DNA from: Massilia frigida
GTDB taxonomy: Bacteria > Pseudomonadota > Gammaproteobacteria > Burkholderiales > Burkholderiaceae_D
Length of the DNA stretch: 64,000 bases
Direction of reading: 5' to 3'
NCBI RefSeq assembly: GCF_011682175.1
Contig: NZ_WHJG01000034.1
Span: 1 to 64,000, forward strand
In this document: positions 8,173-17,230 of the stretch, one piece after another
Layout: the number at the start of each line of letters is the position of its first letter
Position numbering within the stretch: the stretch's first letter is position 1
Program-made: the position numbers and the translations under genes
The notes under the pieces: model-generated
Told to the model about the DNA's origin: nothing
Databases searched by the model: none
Seen by the model: only the letters and a program-made list of their open reading frames with translations

Positions 8173-8424
8173 TCATTGCTTCACTCTTTCGGCGTCCATG
8201 AGATGAAGGGCGCGGCCGGTCGCCGGCCCGCCGTCGAGCAGCGTTTCCTTGCTGTGCCTGAGCTGGAGCCTGGGCAGGAGGCGCCCCATTTCCGGGACCA
8301 GGCTGAACTCGCTCGCGCCCTGGCCGCCGAGCGTGAACATGTGCATGGTCTGGTCCTTGAGCCGGGCCGGCAGCTCAAAGCTCAGGTCGTTCGCGTGGCA
8401 GAGCGTGGTTTTTCAGGCGCCCAT
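8173..8424 (-). pseudogene. Decayed DcrB/DUF1795-type (Eag-like) type VI chaperone
   Basis: Four bases after the vgrG stop an ATG (8424) opens only M-G-A before an in-frame TGA at 8415-8413. Past that stop the same frame reads KTTLCHANDLSFELPARLKD and then QTMHMFTLGGQGASEFSLV. This resembles the N-terminus of DcrB/DUF1795 proteins, which include Eag adaptors that load VgrG/PAAR/Rhs effectors in type VI secretion. The sequence then jumps to EMGRLLPRLQLRHSKETLLDGGPA, which in intact members I would expect tens of residues later, and stops at 8173-8175. So one nonsense codon, one internal deletion and a lost C-terminus are suggested. An ATG at 8346 could still start a 57-residue peptide. The assignment is by recalled family pattern. 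Confidence 0.5.
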
Positions 8425-8427
8425 CGC

Positions 8428-10935
8428 TTATTTGTTCAGGTCGATCCGGCTGCTGCCCACGATATCCACATGCACGCCCTGGATCAGAATGGTGCCGTCG
8501 GCCTTCATCACGATCTTGCTCGCGCCCACCTGGAAGGTGATGTCGGTACTGGCCGTCACCAGCACGTGCCCGGTCTGCGCCTTGGCTTCGATGTCGGTCT
8601 TGGCGGTCTGGAAAATGTGCTCGGTTTCGGCCGTCAGTTCGATGTTCTTGTTGGCGGTCTGGTGGATGTGCGCCGTTTCCGAGGTCGTCTCGATATGCTG
8701 CTTGACCGTGGTGACGTGGAAACCCTTGCTCACCGTATTGGTCTGGGACGGACCATGGACGATCGTGTCCTGCTTGTTCTGGACCGTGGTGACCATATCC
8801 TTTTGCGAATGGATATTGATCAATTCCTTGCCCTTGGAATCGTGGATCACCATTTCGGAAAAGCCGCCGCCGCCCGGGGTCGAGCGGCTCTTGAAACCCA
8901 TCATGTGGGCCGCGTCCGGCAGCGCGTACGGCACCGGCTGGTCGGCATTGAACAGGCGGCCGGTGCACACTGGACGGTCGGGGTCGCCTTCGAGGTAATC
9001 GATGATCACTTCCTGGCCGATGCGCGGAATCGAAATCGTGCCCCAGCCCTGGCCGGCCCACGGCTGCGACACGCGGATCCAGCACGAGCTGCGCTCGTCG
9101 CGGCGCCCGTAGCGGTCCCAGTGGAACTGCACCTTGATGCGGCCGAATTCGTCGGTGTGGATCTCGGTGCCTTTCGGGCCGACCACGGTGGCCGTCTGCG
9201 GTCCCGGCATTTGCGGGCGGCGGTGGGCCTGGCGCGGGCGGTATGGAATCTTGCGCCGGATCGCGCTGAAGGTATTCCGGTACACATCGCTCATGCCGCG
9301 CTGGAAGTAGTTATTGCGTGCGTTGTACTGCACCGACAGCACCAGGAAATCGTTGTCGGTGCCATCGGCCGCGTCGAACCAGTGGTGTTCCAGCAGTTTC
9401 AGGGTGTGGCCTGCGACCAGGCCGCGGCAGTCCGAGGCGCCGTGGAAAATCTTGGCCTGCCATTCCAGCACTTCCATGCGCTGGCGCGCCTCGCGCTTGC
9501 CATCGTCCTTGTTCTTGTACGAAAAGGCCGGATTGCCGTCGTAGATTTCCATCGACGGCACGTCGCCCTGCACCGACACGGTCGGCTGCTCGACGTACTG
9601 CATGCTGTTGGGGGCCTTGAAGTCGAAGGTGTTCAGGGCCAGCTTGGTCGACTGCAGGATGCGCTCGGCCGTCAACGCCGTCACGCTATCCTTGTCCTGG
9701 GTGCGGTTGCCGCCATTGAAGGTGACTTCGGCATGCGCCTTTTGCGGCGGGCAGAAGCTGCTGTTGCGCGAGTCGTCGCTGATGACCATGATGTGGCCCG
9801 AGGCGCTGTGCTCGAAGTAGTAGAACAAGCCGTACTTTTCCATCAGGCGGCTGGTGAAATGCTCGTCCGTCTCGTCGTACTGGACGATGTAGTTTTCCGG
9901 CTTGTAGGTCTGGCTGGTGCGGACTTCGTAGGTGGCCAGGCCGCTGTAATCGCCCTTGAAGATCTTGTCGAGCACGCCCAGGACCGTTTCATCCTGGAAG
10001 ATGCGCGAGTTCACGCGCCGCTTGAGGTAGGTGAACCAGGGCACGATTTCGGCGTGATAAAAGGCAAAGCCGCCATCCGAGTGCGTGAAACCGAAGGAAT
10101 TCACGTAGCCGTTGATGAAATGCTCGCTGCCATCGGCTTGCTGGACGCCGACGCTGACGTTCTTGCCCATCAGATCCTTGAGATCGATCGAGGCATTCTT
10201 CGACAGCAGATTGAGCTGGAACACGTATTGTTCCGACAGCGAAGTGACGCCGCTCATCGATTCGATCAGCAGGGCTTTGTCGCCTTGCAGCGGCGAATAG
10301 AAACGCAGCAGGCGGGTGCCATCGACGAAGTTGGCGGCGCCGCCACCACCGGCCGCGCCGGCACTGGCAGCGGCGCCCGGCTCGGCGACAGGCGCCGGCG
10401 CGCGCGAGGGGTCGATCGGGGCCGGCATGAACAACGATTCCGGGGTGGCGAAATCGTTGACCGCCTGGCCGGCCAGCGGATGCTCGGCGATGATCAGTTG
10501 CGCGGGAGCGGCCACGTTGGCCGGCACCGCCTGCGCCAGCGCGCCCGGCGCGGACGCCAGCTTGCTGCTCGCGACATCGGCCATCGCTTGCGCCTGCCCG
10601 CCCATCGCTTGCGCCTTGCCGGCCAGCGCTTGCGCCTGGCCGGCGATCGCTTGCGCCTGGCCGGCCACGGCCATTGCCTTGGCTACTTCCGGACTGGCCT
10701 GGGCGGCCATGGCCATCCCGCCGCCCGCCAGCGCTTGCACGCCACCTCCCGCTTGCACGGCCGCGGCCGTATCGAGTGCGGTATTGCCGAGCGCCAGCGC
10801 GGCGGGGTCTGCCCCGGCCATGCCGGCCACGCCGGTGGCCAGCTTGGCGGCCGCCAGCGGGGTCTCCACGCCGGAGGGGCTGGCGCCGGGCACACCGGCC
10901 AGGGCGGGGGATTTGTCTACAGGTTGGAATGTCAT
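8428..10935 (-). CDS. vgrG: Type VI secretion tip protein VgrG with N-terminal low-complexity extension
   Basis: 835 residues. From about residue 207 onward it is a standard VgrG: gp27-like part (LLRFYSPLQGDKALLIESM, then QYVFQLNLLSKN), the YDETDEHFTSRLMEKYGLFYYFEH segment, the gp5-like OB region (HTDEFGRIKVQFHWDRYGRRDERSSCWIRVSQPWAG, in parts) and a beta-helix needle rich in HIE/IELTAETEHIFQTAKTDIE repeats. It should cap the Hcp tube and carry effectors. The first ~200 residues are unusual: Ala/Gly/Gln-rich, with four tandem 7-residue units of type AGQAQAL at 91-118, then a Pro/Ala/Gly linker. It is divergent from the Rhs gene. No other T6SS structural genes are in the window, so this is an orphan vgrG island. 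Confidence 0.93.
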   Translation of the reverse strand: MTFQPVDKSPALAGVPGASPSGVETPLAAAKLATGVAGMAGADPAALALGNTALDTAAAVQAGGGVQALAGGGMAMAAQASPEVAKAMAVAGQAQAIAGQAQALAGKAQAMGGQAQAMADVASSKLASAPGALAQAVPANVAAPAQLIIAEHPLAGQAVNDFATPESLFMPAPIDPSRAPAPVAEPGAAASAGAAGGGGAANFVDGTRLLRFYSPLQGDKALLIESMSGVTSLSEQYVFQLNLLSKNASIDLKDLMGKNVSVGVQQADGSEHFINGYVNSFGFTHSDGGFAFYHAEIVPWFTYLKRRVNSRIFQDETVLGVLDKIFKGDYSGLATYEVRTSQTYKPENYIVQYDETDEHFTSRLMEKYGLFYYFEHSASGHIMVISDDSRNSSFCPPQKAHAEVTFNGGNRTQDKDSVTALTAERILQSTKLALNTFDFKAPNSMQYVEQPTVSVQGDVPSMEIYDGNPAFSYKNKDDGKREARQRMEVLEWQAKIFHGASDCRGLVAGHTLKLLEHHWFDAADGTDNDFLVLSVQYNARNNYFQRGMSDVYRNTFSAIRRKIPYRPRQAHRRPQMPGPQTATVVGPKGTEIHTDEFGRIKVQFHWDRYGRRDERSSCWIRVSQPWAGQGWGTISIPRIGQEVIIDYLEGDPDRPVCTGRLFNADQPVPYALPDAAHMMGFKSRSTPGGGGFSEMVIHDSKGKELINIHSQKDMVTTVQNKQDTIVHGPSQTNTVSKGFHVTTVKQHIETTSETAHIHQTANKNIELTAETEHIFQTAKTDIEAKAQTGHVLVTASTDITFQVGASKIVMKADGTILIQGVHVDIVGSSRIDLNK
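10582..10665 (-). repeat. 21-bp tandem repeats inside vgrG encoding AGQAQA-type heptads
   Basis: Four imperfect 21-bp units encode AGQAQAI, AGQAQAL, AGKAQAM and GGQAQAM (VgrG residues 91-118). Such repeats can change copy number by slippage. The encoded segment would form an Ala/Gln-rich helix ahead of the VgrG core. Confidence 0.75.
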
Positions 10936-11184
10936 CGGGAGCTCGCGCGAACAAGATTATCACGTTGAACAGCACCACAACCGCCGCGAACGGCGCTATG
11001 GCCACGAATGGACTTCATGGGCTGGCGCGCCTTCGCGATGCGCCTTCCCGGGGCTTGCAAAACATCGGAAACCAGGAATACCCAAAAGATTGTGTATATA
11101 CTATCATAAGCAGGCTCGACTATTTCGAGTTATTGATTCGCACTAAACTACCGCGTTGCTACAACGCCAGAGAGTTCACCGCGT

Positions 11185-14100
11185 ATGTCATCTCCTGATT
11201 CCCCCAAACACCTGTTCGACTTCCAGCGCGCCCTCAAGGATCTTGGGCGCGCCTACGACAGTGCCGGCGAACAAGTCCGCCACGATATCGACCAGCGCCT
11301 GCAACGCTGGTCGCACCGGGTGGGCGATTCGGTCGACTCGCTGGGGCGCGCCGCCATGCGGATCGAGGCGGTGCGCAGCACGGTGGCGGTGGGACTGGCC
11401 ATCGAAGGCGCCGAGCACCGTTTCCACGAGTTGCTCAAGACCCAGCTCGAAGGCCTGGATTTTTCGCAGATCTGGGGCGTGCTGTGGACCGTGGTCAAGG
11501 AAGTGGTGCTGTACGTGGGCGGCGGCGCGGCCCTGGGCGGCACGGTGGGCGGGGTGGCCGGGGCTTTCGTCGGCGGCGCCGGCGCGGTGCCCGGCGCGAT
11601 CGGCGGCGCAGCCCTGGGCGCCCAGATCGGCGGCGAAATCCTGGTCTGGATGGGCCTGGGCAGCCTGGTGCTGTATATCGGCGAAACCATTCCCACCATG
11701 TGCGGCAAGATGGCCGAAGGCTTCGCCACCGCCTGGCATGCGGGCGCCTTGCCGGACAGCGCCAGGGGCCAGTACGCGGCCGAGCTGCGCCAGGCCAGCG
11801 AATCGTTCGCGCAGGGCAAGCTGCTGCTGGTGAAAGCGATCCTGGCCGCGATCGTGCTGTACCTGTCGCGCGGGCAGGCCAGCAAGTCGCTGCTGATGAA
11901 GGAATTGGGCAACAGCAAGCTCGGTCCGGCCTTTGCCGACTGGGTGGCGGCCAACCAGGCCAAGCTGATGCGCCATCCGGCCTTGCAGCCGCGCATTGCG
12001 GCGGCCGAGGGCGAAGCGGCATCGGCGGCCAAGGCGGGCGCCGCCAAGGCCAAGCCGCCAGCCGAGCCGGTGAAAGCGGCCGAACCGGCCAAGCCGGCCA
12101 ACGAAGCACCCAACACCGAAGGCAAGGCACGCCGGCCTTGTCCGGCTTGCCTGCTGGTGGCCCAGCCCGTCAATCCGCTATCCGGCAGCAAAATCCTCGC
12201 GGGCGAGCTCGACCTGGACTTTGCGCTGCCTGCGGCGCTCGGGCTGGTATGGCAGCGCAACTACAGCTCGGCCCAGGGCCAGGCGGGATGGCTGGGCGCG
12301 GGCTGGAGCACGCCGATTTCCGATGCCCTGCAAGTGGGCGGCGGCCAGGTCGTGCTGCTCGATGGCTGGCAGCGCGAGGTGACGTTTTCGCTGCCGCGGC
12401 CGGGCGAATCGATTTACTCGCCCTCCGAAAAAATCACCTTGTCGCGCAGCGGGGACAGCAGTTTCGAGCTGATCGACGAAGAGGGGCTGCGCCGCCAGTT
12501 CGCCACGGCGCCGACGGCCAGCGGCATCGCGCGCCTGGTCGGCCTGCTCGATGCCAACGGCAACAAGCTCGGGATCGGCTACAACGGCCGCCAGCTGCCT
12601 GAGCGCATCGAAGACAGCGCCGGCCGCGTCTTCATGCTGGAGTTCGGCGAGCATCGCGGCGCGTCGCGCCTGTCCGCCATCATCCTGCTGCCCGAGGCTG
12701 GCGAGCAGGGCGAGGTGCTGGCGAGCTACGCCTACGATGCCGACGGCAACCTGGCCGAGGTACGCAACCGCCTGGACCAAGTCACGCGCCGCTTCGCCTA
12801 CCGCAAGCACCTGATGGTCGAGCATGCCCAGCCGGGCGGCCTGGTGTCGCGCTACGAATACGAGCACGAGGGCGCGCAGGCCAGGGTGGTGCGCAACTGG
12901 ACCAATAACGGCCTGTCGTGGGACTTCCGCTACCTGGCGCGGGAAACGGTGGTGACCGACAACCTCGGACGCGAGCAGCGCTACCGTTTCGATGCCAACG
13001 GCGAGTTCATCGGCCACGTCGACGCGGCCGGCGGCGTCACCGAGCGCCGCCTCGACCCCAATGGCAGGCTGCTCGCCATCCTTGACCCGGGTGGGCGCAG
13101 CATCGGCTACCGCTACGACGAGCGCGGGCGTGTGGTGCGGGTGGAACGCGACGGCAAGGGAACCGGCATCGTCTACGATGCGCGGGTCGACAAGCCGGCC
13201 CTGATCACCAATGCGCTCGGCGCCAGCACGGCGCTGCGCTACGACGAACGCGGCAACCTGCTGAGCGTGACCAATGCGCTCGGCCAGCGCACCTCGTACC
13301 AGTACGACGAGCACGGCCTGCCGGTCAGGGTGCTCGATGCGGCCGGCGGAATCAAGCGGCTGGCCTACAATCGCGCCGCGCAATTGACCGCCTACACCGA
13401 TTGTTCGGGCAATACCACGCGCCTGAGCTATGACGCCAATGGCAAGCTGGCGCGCACCACCGACGCCCAGGGCAATGTGACCGCCTATTCCTGCGACGCG
13501 CTGGGCCGCCTTGAAATGGTGACGCAGGCGGACGGTTCCACCGAGCGCTACGAATACGATGCGCTGGGCCGGCTGGTGGCGCGGATCGATGCGGCCGGAC
13601 ATCGCACCAGTTACGTGCTCGACAGCGACGGCAAGCCGCTCAAGCGCATCGATGCGCGCGGCGGCGTGCTGGAATACCGCTATGACGCGGTGCGCCGGAT
13701 GGCGGCATTGATCAATGAAAATGGCGATGCGCACCATTTCGTCTACGACGCGCTCGACCGCCTGGCCGAGGAGAGCGGCGTCGATGCGCGCCTGACGCGC
13801 TACCGCTACGACGCCAGCGGCCTGCTGGTGGCGAAGGAAGAGCATGGCAGCGGCGCGCGCACCGAATACACGCGCATCGACACCAGCTATCTGCGCGACC
13901 GCGCCGGGCAACTGGTCGACCAGATCATCTCGCGCACCACCGGCGAGGCGCAGGCGGAACAACTGCGCCTGCGCTTTGCCTACGACGACGCCGGCCGGAT
14001 GACGCGCGCGATCAACGCCGACGCCGAGGTGACGATGCGCTACGACGCCCTGGGCCAGCTGGTGGCCGAGCAGACCGACAGCGGCGGCGAATCGACCTTG

Positions 14101-15681
14101 CTGCGCCACGCCTACGATGAACTGGGCAACCGGATCGAGACGGTGCTGCCGGACGGACGCGTGCTCAACCAGCTGTTTTATGGCAGCGGCCACCTGCACC
14201 AGATCAATATCGATGGCGAGGTGATCACCGACATCGAACGCGACCGGCTGCATCGGCCGCTCAGCCGCACCCAGGGTGCGCTGACCAGCCAGTTCCGCTA
14301 CGATCCGATGGGACGGATGCTGTCGCAGGTGGCCGCGGCGGGCGGCGTGGGCGAAGGGGCCGCGCCGCTGATCGCGCGCAGCTACGACTACGACGCGAGC
14401 GGCAATCTGCTGGCCATCGACGACCGCCGCAACGGACGCACCACCTACAGCTACGACGTGCTCGGGCGCATTTTATCGGCGCTGCAGCCGCAGTCGGATG
14501 AGCGCTTCGCGTTCGACCCGGCGCACAATCTGCTCGATGACAGCATCGCCGGCGTGGGCCGGATCGAGGGCAACCGGGTGCGCGTGTTCGAGGATAAACG
14601 CTACGAGTACGACGCGCACGGCAACCTGAGCGAGAAGCTGGTGGGGCGCCATACGCGCATGCGCTTCGAGTGGAATGCGGCGCATCAGCTGGTCAAGGCG
14701 GTGGTCACGCGCAACGCCGGCGACGCGGCGCCGACGGTGCAGACGGTGAAGTATGTTTACGATCCGTTCGGCCGCAGGATCGCCAAGCGCGACAGCTTTG
14801 GGGTCACCCGCTTTGCGTGGGACGGCAACCGCCTGCTGTGCGAGCGGCGCGCCAGCCATACGCGGACCTACCTTTACGAAGCGGCCTCCTTTGTTCCGCT
14901 GGCGCAGTACGACAGCGTCGACGCGCAAGCGCCGCAAGCGCCATCCTCGCGCGGCCGCCTCCATTACCTGCACACCGACCATCTCGGCACGCCGCGCGAA
15001 TTGACCGATGCCGACGGCACCCTAGCCTGGGCGGGCAGTTACCGGGCATGGGGCAATGTGCTGGCCGTGGACATGCCCGCGCCGGCCGCCGCCGCGCTGC
15101 CCGGCGCGCTGGAGCAAGTGCAGCCGATCCGCTTCCAGGGGCAGTATTTTGAAGCGGAAACGGGTCTCCACTACAACCGCTTCCGCTATTACGATCCGGA
15201 CATCGGCCGTTTCGTCTCGCAAGACCCGATCGGTCTGGCCGGTGGTTTCAACACTTACCAATATGCGCCCAATCCGGTGACCTGGATCGATCCGGCGGGC
15301 TTGTCGGGCACGCCGATCGTTGTCATCGGCGAAGGCCAGGGCGCTGTCGACGAGGCTGCGCGCCTGCTGAAACAGCAGGGCTACTCGGCGGAAAGCATGA
15401 TGTTCCCGCGAAATCAATGGCGCGGCGGTAGACTGACGCCGGGCATGGCCGCGAGCGACTTCGAGAAGACGGTGCAATGGAATAAGGAGTGGCTGGCGGA
15501 GAAAATCCGGCAAGGGTATAAAGTGGTCGACATCGGACCGGACGGGCGGGCCACGCCAAGCCGGTTCTATCAGGCCGAGCAGGAAGCCCTGGCGGAAGCG
15601 ATGGCCTCGAAAACCACCTTGAAAAAATTCGGCAATGGCGAAACCGTTGCCGAGATGCGTGCCCGCGTATGCCGGTGCTGA
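11185..15681 (+). CDS. Rhs-family polymorphic toxin (type VI effector candidate)
   Basis: 1498 residues. Residues 1-100 are helical and charged. About 105-175 is a Gly/Ala-rich hydrophobic region (VVLYVGGGAALGG, then GEILVWMGLGSLVLYIG), the kind of membrane segment that needs an Eag chaperone. Near 310-345 the CPACLLVAQPVNPLSGSKIL segment opens a DUF6531-type domain. About 350-1370 is the Rhs/YD-repeat shell with many YDA-x-G-x-L repeats, ending in RYYDPDIGRFVSQDPIGLAGG and the NPVTWIDPAGL core-end/self-cleavage motif. The last 125 residues form the variable toxin tip, including VVIGEGQGAVDEAARLL and KVVDIGPDG. I do not recognise the toxin's activity. No PAAR domain is visible, so delivery is probably through the neighbouring divergent VgrG. 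Confidence 0.93.
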   Translation: MSSPDSPKHLFDFQRALKDLGRAYDSAGEQVRHDIDQRLQRWSHRVGDSVDSLGRAAMRIEAVRSTVAVGLAIEGAEHRFHELLKTQLEGLDFSQIWGVLWTVVKEVVLYVGGGAALGGTVGGVAGAFVGGAGAVPGAIGGAALGAQIGGEILVWMGLGSLVLYIGETIPTMCGKMAEGFATAWHAGALPDSARGQYAAELRQASESFAQGKLLLVKAILAAIVLYLSRGQASKSLLMKELGNSKLGPAFADWVAANQAKLMRHPALQPRIAAAEGEAASAAKAGAAKAKPPAEPVKAAEPAKPANEAPNTEGKARRPCPACLLVAQPVNPLSGSKILAGELDLDFALPAALGLVWQRNYSSAQGQAGWLGAGWSTPISDALQVGGGQVVLLDGWQREVTFSLPRPGESIYSPSEKITLSRSGDSSFELIDEEGLRRQFATAPTASGIARLVGLLDANGNKLGIGYNGRQLPERIEDSAGRVFMLEFGEHRGASRLSAIILLPEAGEQGEVLASYAYDADGNLAEVRNRLDQVTRRFAYRKHLMVEHAQPGGLVSRYEYEHEGAQARVVRNWTNNGLSWDFRYLARETVVTDNLGREQRYRFDANGEFIGHVDAAGGVTERRLDPNGRLLAILDPGGRSIGYRYDERGRVVRVERDGKGTGIVYDARVDKPALITNALGASTALRYDERGNLLSVTNALGQRTSYQYDEHGLPVRVLDAAGGIKRLAYNRAAQLTAYTDCSGNTTRLSYDANGKLARTTDAQGNVTAYSCDALGRLEMVTQADGSTERYEYDALGRLVARIDAAGHRTSYVLDSDGKPLKRIDARGGVLEYRYDAVRRMAALINENGDAHHFVYDALDRLAEESGVDARLTRYRYDASGLLVAKEEHGSGARTEYTRIDTSYLRDRAGQLVDQIISRTTGEAQAEQLRLRFAYDDAGRMTRAINADAEVTMRYDALGQLVAEQTDSGGESTLLRHAYDELGNRIETVLPDGRVLNQLFYGSGHLHQINIDGEVITDIERDRLHRPLSRTQGALTSQFRYDPMGRMLSQVAAAGGVGEGAAPLIARSYDYDASGNLLAIDDRRNGRTTYSYDVLGRILSALQPQSDERFAFDPAHNLLDDSIAGVGRIEGNRVRVFEDKRYEYDAHGNLSEKLVGRHTRMRFEWNAAHQLVKAVVTRNAGDAAPTVQTVKYVYDPFGRRIAKRDSFGVTRFAWDGNRLLCERRASHTRTYLYEAASFVPLAQYDSVDAQAPQAPSSRGRLHYLHTDHLGTPRELTDADGTLAWAGSYRAWGNVLAVDMPAPAAAALPGALEQVQPIRFQGQYFEAETGLHYNRFRYYDPDIGRFVSQDPIGLAGGFNTYQYAPNPVTWIDPAGLSGTPIVVIGEGQGAVDEAARLLKQQGYSAESMMFPRNQWRGGRLTPGMAASDFEKTVQWNKEWLAEKIRQGYKVVDIGPDGRATPSRFYQAEQEALAEAMASKTTLKKFGNGETVAEMRARVCRC

Positions 15682-15731
15682 GATAGCGGTGCCGGGACGT
15701 CGTGGCGAAGATGATCGTTGTGAAGGATAAG

Positions 15732-16115
15732 ATGAGAACGGATATTTTCCTGAAAGTGGCGTCGGCGGCGCTCGCCATCCGGTTTTATGTGGATGAACTT
15801 GGCATGTTCGAGATTGCGGCGGACTATGGCATGAATGACTTTCTGCTGCGCGCGATCGGCAATCCCGATGTCTGCCTGCAGATCAGCGAGCGCGGCGGGA
15901 AAACCTCGGGTTCGCCGATCTTCGGCATGAGCGTGGACAACTGCGACACCGCGTTTCAACGCCTGAAACAGACCGTTTTCAGCAGCGGCGCGCGCCTGGT
16001 GCCGGATGGTGACGGCAAGCTTGCCGTATTCGAGTGGCCCGGTGGGAAAAGCTTTCTGCTTGAAGATCCTGCGCAGAACCAGTTCATGTTGTTTGAAGAT
16101 CGCATCGCCCCGTAG
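15732..16115 (+). CDS. VOC/glyoxalase-fold protein, candidate immunity protein
   Basis: 127 residues from ATG 15732, chosen because GAAGGATAAG precedes it and because the VOC fold begins right there (RTDIFLKVASAALAIRFYVD). Other landmarks are ELGMFEI, DFLLRAIGNPDVCLQI, IFGMSVDNCDTAFQRL and FEWPGGKSFLLEDPAQNQFMLFE, a single vicinal-oxygen-chelate module similar in shape to glyoxalase or fosfomycin-resistance proteins. The classical metal ligands are not obviously all present. It lies 50 bases behind the Rhs toxin tip, the standard position of an immunity gene, which is the only evidence for that role. It could instead be a stray VOC enzyme. Confidence 0.7.
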   Translation: MRTDIFLKVASAALAIRFYVDELGMFEIAADYGMNDFLLRAIGNPDVCLQISERGGKTSGSPIFGMSVDNCDTAFQRLKQTVFSSGARLVPDGDGKLAVFEWPGGKSFLLEDPAQNQFMLFEDRIAP

Positions 16116-16173
16116 CTTGATGCGGGCGCGGGGCCGGATGCGACGATGGCCAGGCTGAAAGAGGGGGATGGCG

Positions 16174-16485
16174 ATGGCTTTGGGCAGTCATGCAAACGTG
16201 TATAACACCTGCTTGTTGATTCTGCGGGATCGCGGTTTCAAGATGCATGTGCAAGGAGAGAGGAATAGCGCGGGTAGCTATCCCACCGACGTGCTGTGGA
16301 TCGCTGAGAAGGATGGGTTTCGCTTGATGGCGGATAATCCCATCGAGCTGCTCGGACTGGTGGGCATCCATGACCATGTTCAGCCTTCGGCGGATCTGCC
16401 ATATTGGTGGCGCAAGGAAGGCGAGGATGTATGGGAACGATTGATGAGTGACGCGTTCCCCGGCCAGGATGCAGGTCCTGCATGA
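16174..16485 (+). CDS. Small acidic protein, second candidate immunity gene
   Basis: 103 residues from ATG 16174; GAGGGGG lies 5-6 bases upstream, which favours this ATG over the one at 16168. It begins ALGSHANVYNTCLLILRDRGF and contains YPTDVLWIAEKDGFRLMADNPIELLGLVGIHD (in parts) and PYWWRKEGEDVWERLM. It looks like a compact soluble alpha/beta protein with many aromatic residues. No family was recognised. Its position just behind the Rhs toxin and the VOC gene, in the same direction, suggests it is either the immunity protein or part of an immunity array. Confidence 0.6.
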   Translation: MALGSHANVYNTCLLILRDRGFKMHVQGERNSAGSYPTDVLWIAEKDGFRLMADNPIELLGLVGIHDHVQPSADLPYWWRKEGEDVWERLMSDAFPGQDAGPA

Positions 16486-16654
16486 CATGCCCAAGCCACA
16501 CGCGGCGCCACAGGGACTATCCGCATGCTATTACCATCGGACGAGGCCGGAATGCCGATGAAACGGGTATTCGGCCTGAAATTCCAAGGTCGCGCTGGAA
16601 GTGGCGGTCTCGCTCAAGCCGGCATGACGCTGAACATATCGGAGACTGCGACGC

Positions 16655-17230
16655 ATGTCGGAAATCGTTCCTGGACTTCCTGCGACGGCCAAAAAAATGC
16701 CGGTCTGGCTTGATGTTTTCTCGTCCCTGGCCTTGTTCATGGCGCTATCCATCGGTTTGTTCGGCAGTGTCGCCATCCCCGCCTATGAAAAAACGTTCAG
16801 CGATTTTGGGGTAACGCTCCATCCATGGACTGCATGGATTTTCCGCAAGCGCCATGGATTCTGGTTGCTGGCCGTGGCGGAACTCGTCTTCTGGTATGTC
16901 GCTGGCGCGGCGAGGCGTTCCGCGATACTGTCTGCCGCCGCATGCTTGCTGACCATGTCGCTGTTTGTACTGCTGGTCTTTGTATTGAATCTTCCCGTTC
17001 TGTCCGCGCAGGTCTGGCCTGGAAAAGCCATCATGGCCGGTATGCGGGCACGGCAGGAAGAGTGGTTTACTGCAGAAACAGATGCAAGGAAGCCGCTGAG
17101 CCGCCCCCCGCACACGCCTGAGCTAGCGCAAATTCAGGGCATGGGCGCTCGCTACAATGCGCCATGCCCGCCCTTCACGACCTCGGATACCGTTCGCTGT
17201 TCGCCCACCCGGAACTGGTGCGCGAACTGA
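16655..17230 (+). CDS. Putative three-helix membrane protein overlapping the nuclease gene
   Basis: 191 residues with three hydrophobic stretches: VFSSLALFMALSIGLFGSVA, GFWLLAVAELVFWYVAGAA and LLTMSLFVLLVFVLNLPVLS. A GGAG lies 12 bases before ATG 16655; an ATG at 16697 is an alternative start. The last ~22 residues overlap the start of the Rpn nuclease by 67 bases and look like out-of-frame sequence (NAPCPPFTTSDTVRCS), so the natural C-terminus may have been lost by a frameshift. No family was recognised. The 170 bases before it hold no gene I can support. Confidence 0.5.
   Translation: MSEIVPGLPATAKKMPVWLDVFSSLALFMALSIGLFGSVAIPAYEKTFSDFGVTLHPWTAWIFRKRHGFWLLAVAELVFWYVAGAARRSAILSAAACLLTMSLFVLLVFVLNLPVLSAQVWPGKAIMAGMRARQEEWFTAETDARKPLSRPPHTPELAQIQGMGARYNAPCPPFTTSDTVRCSPTRNWCAN

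Noticed and set aside
8176-10968. A 930-codon open frame opposite vgrG
   Set aside because: The reverse strand encodes a clear VgrG. The forward frame has no recognisable domain and results from GC-rich third positions.
10935-11185. Search for a PAAR gene between vgrG and the Rhs gene
   Set aside because: The 249-base divergent gap holds no frame with PAAR motifs and no ribosome site; it should hold the promoters of both genes.
12178-14253. A 691-codon open frame opposite the Rhs repeats
   Set aside because: It is the antisense of the YD-repeat region, with repetitive translation but no family features.
15702-15731. Upstream GTG/ATG starts for the VOC-fold gene
   Set aside because: They lack ribosome sites, whereas ATG 15732 has GAAGGA at good distance and begins exactly at the fold.
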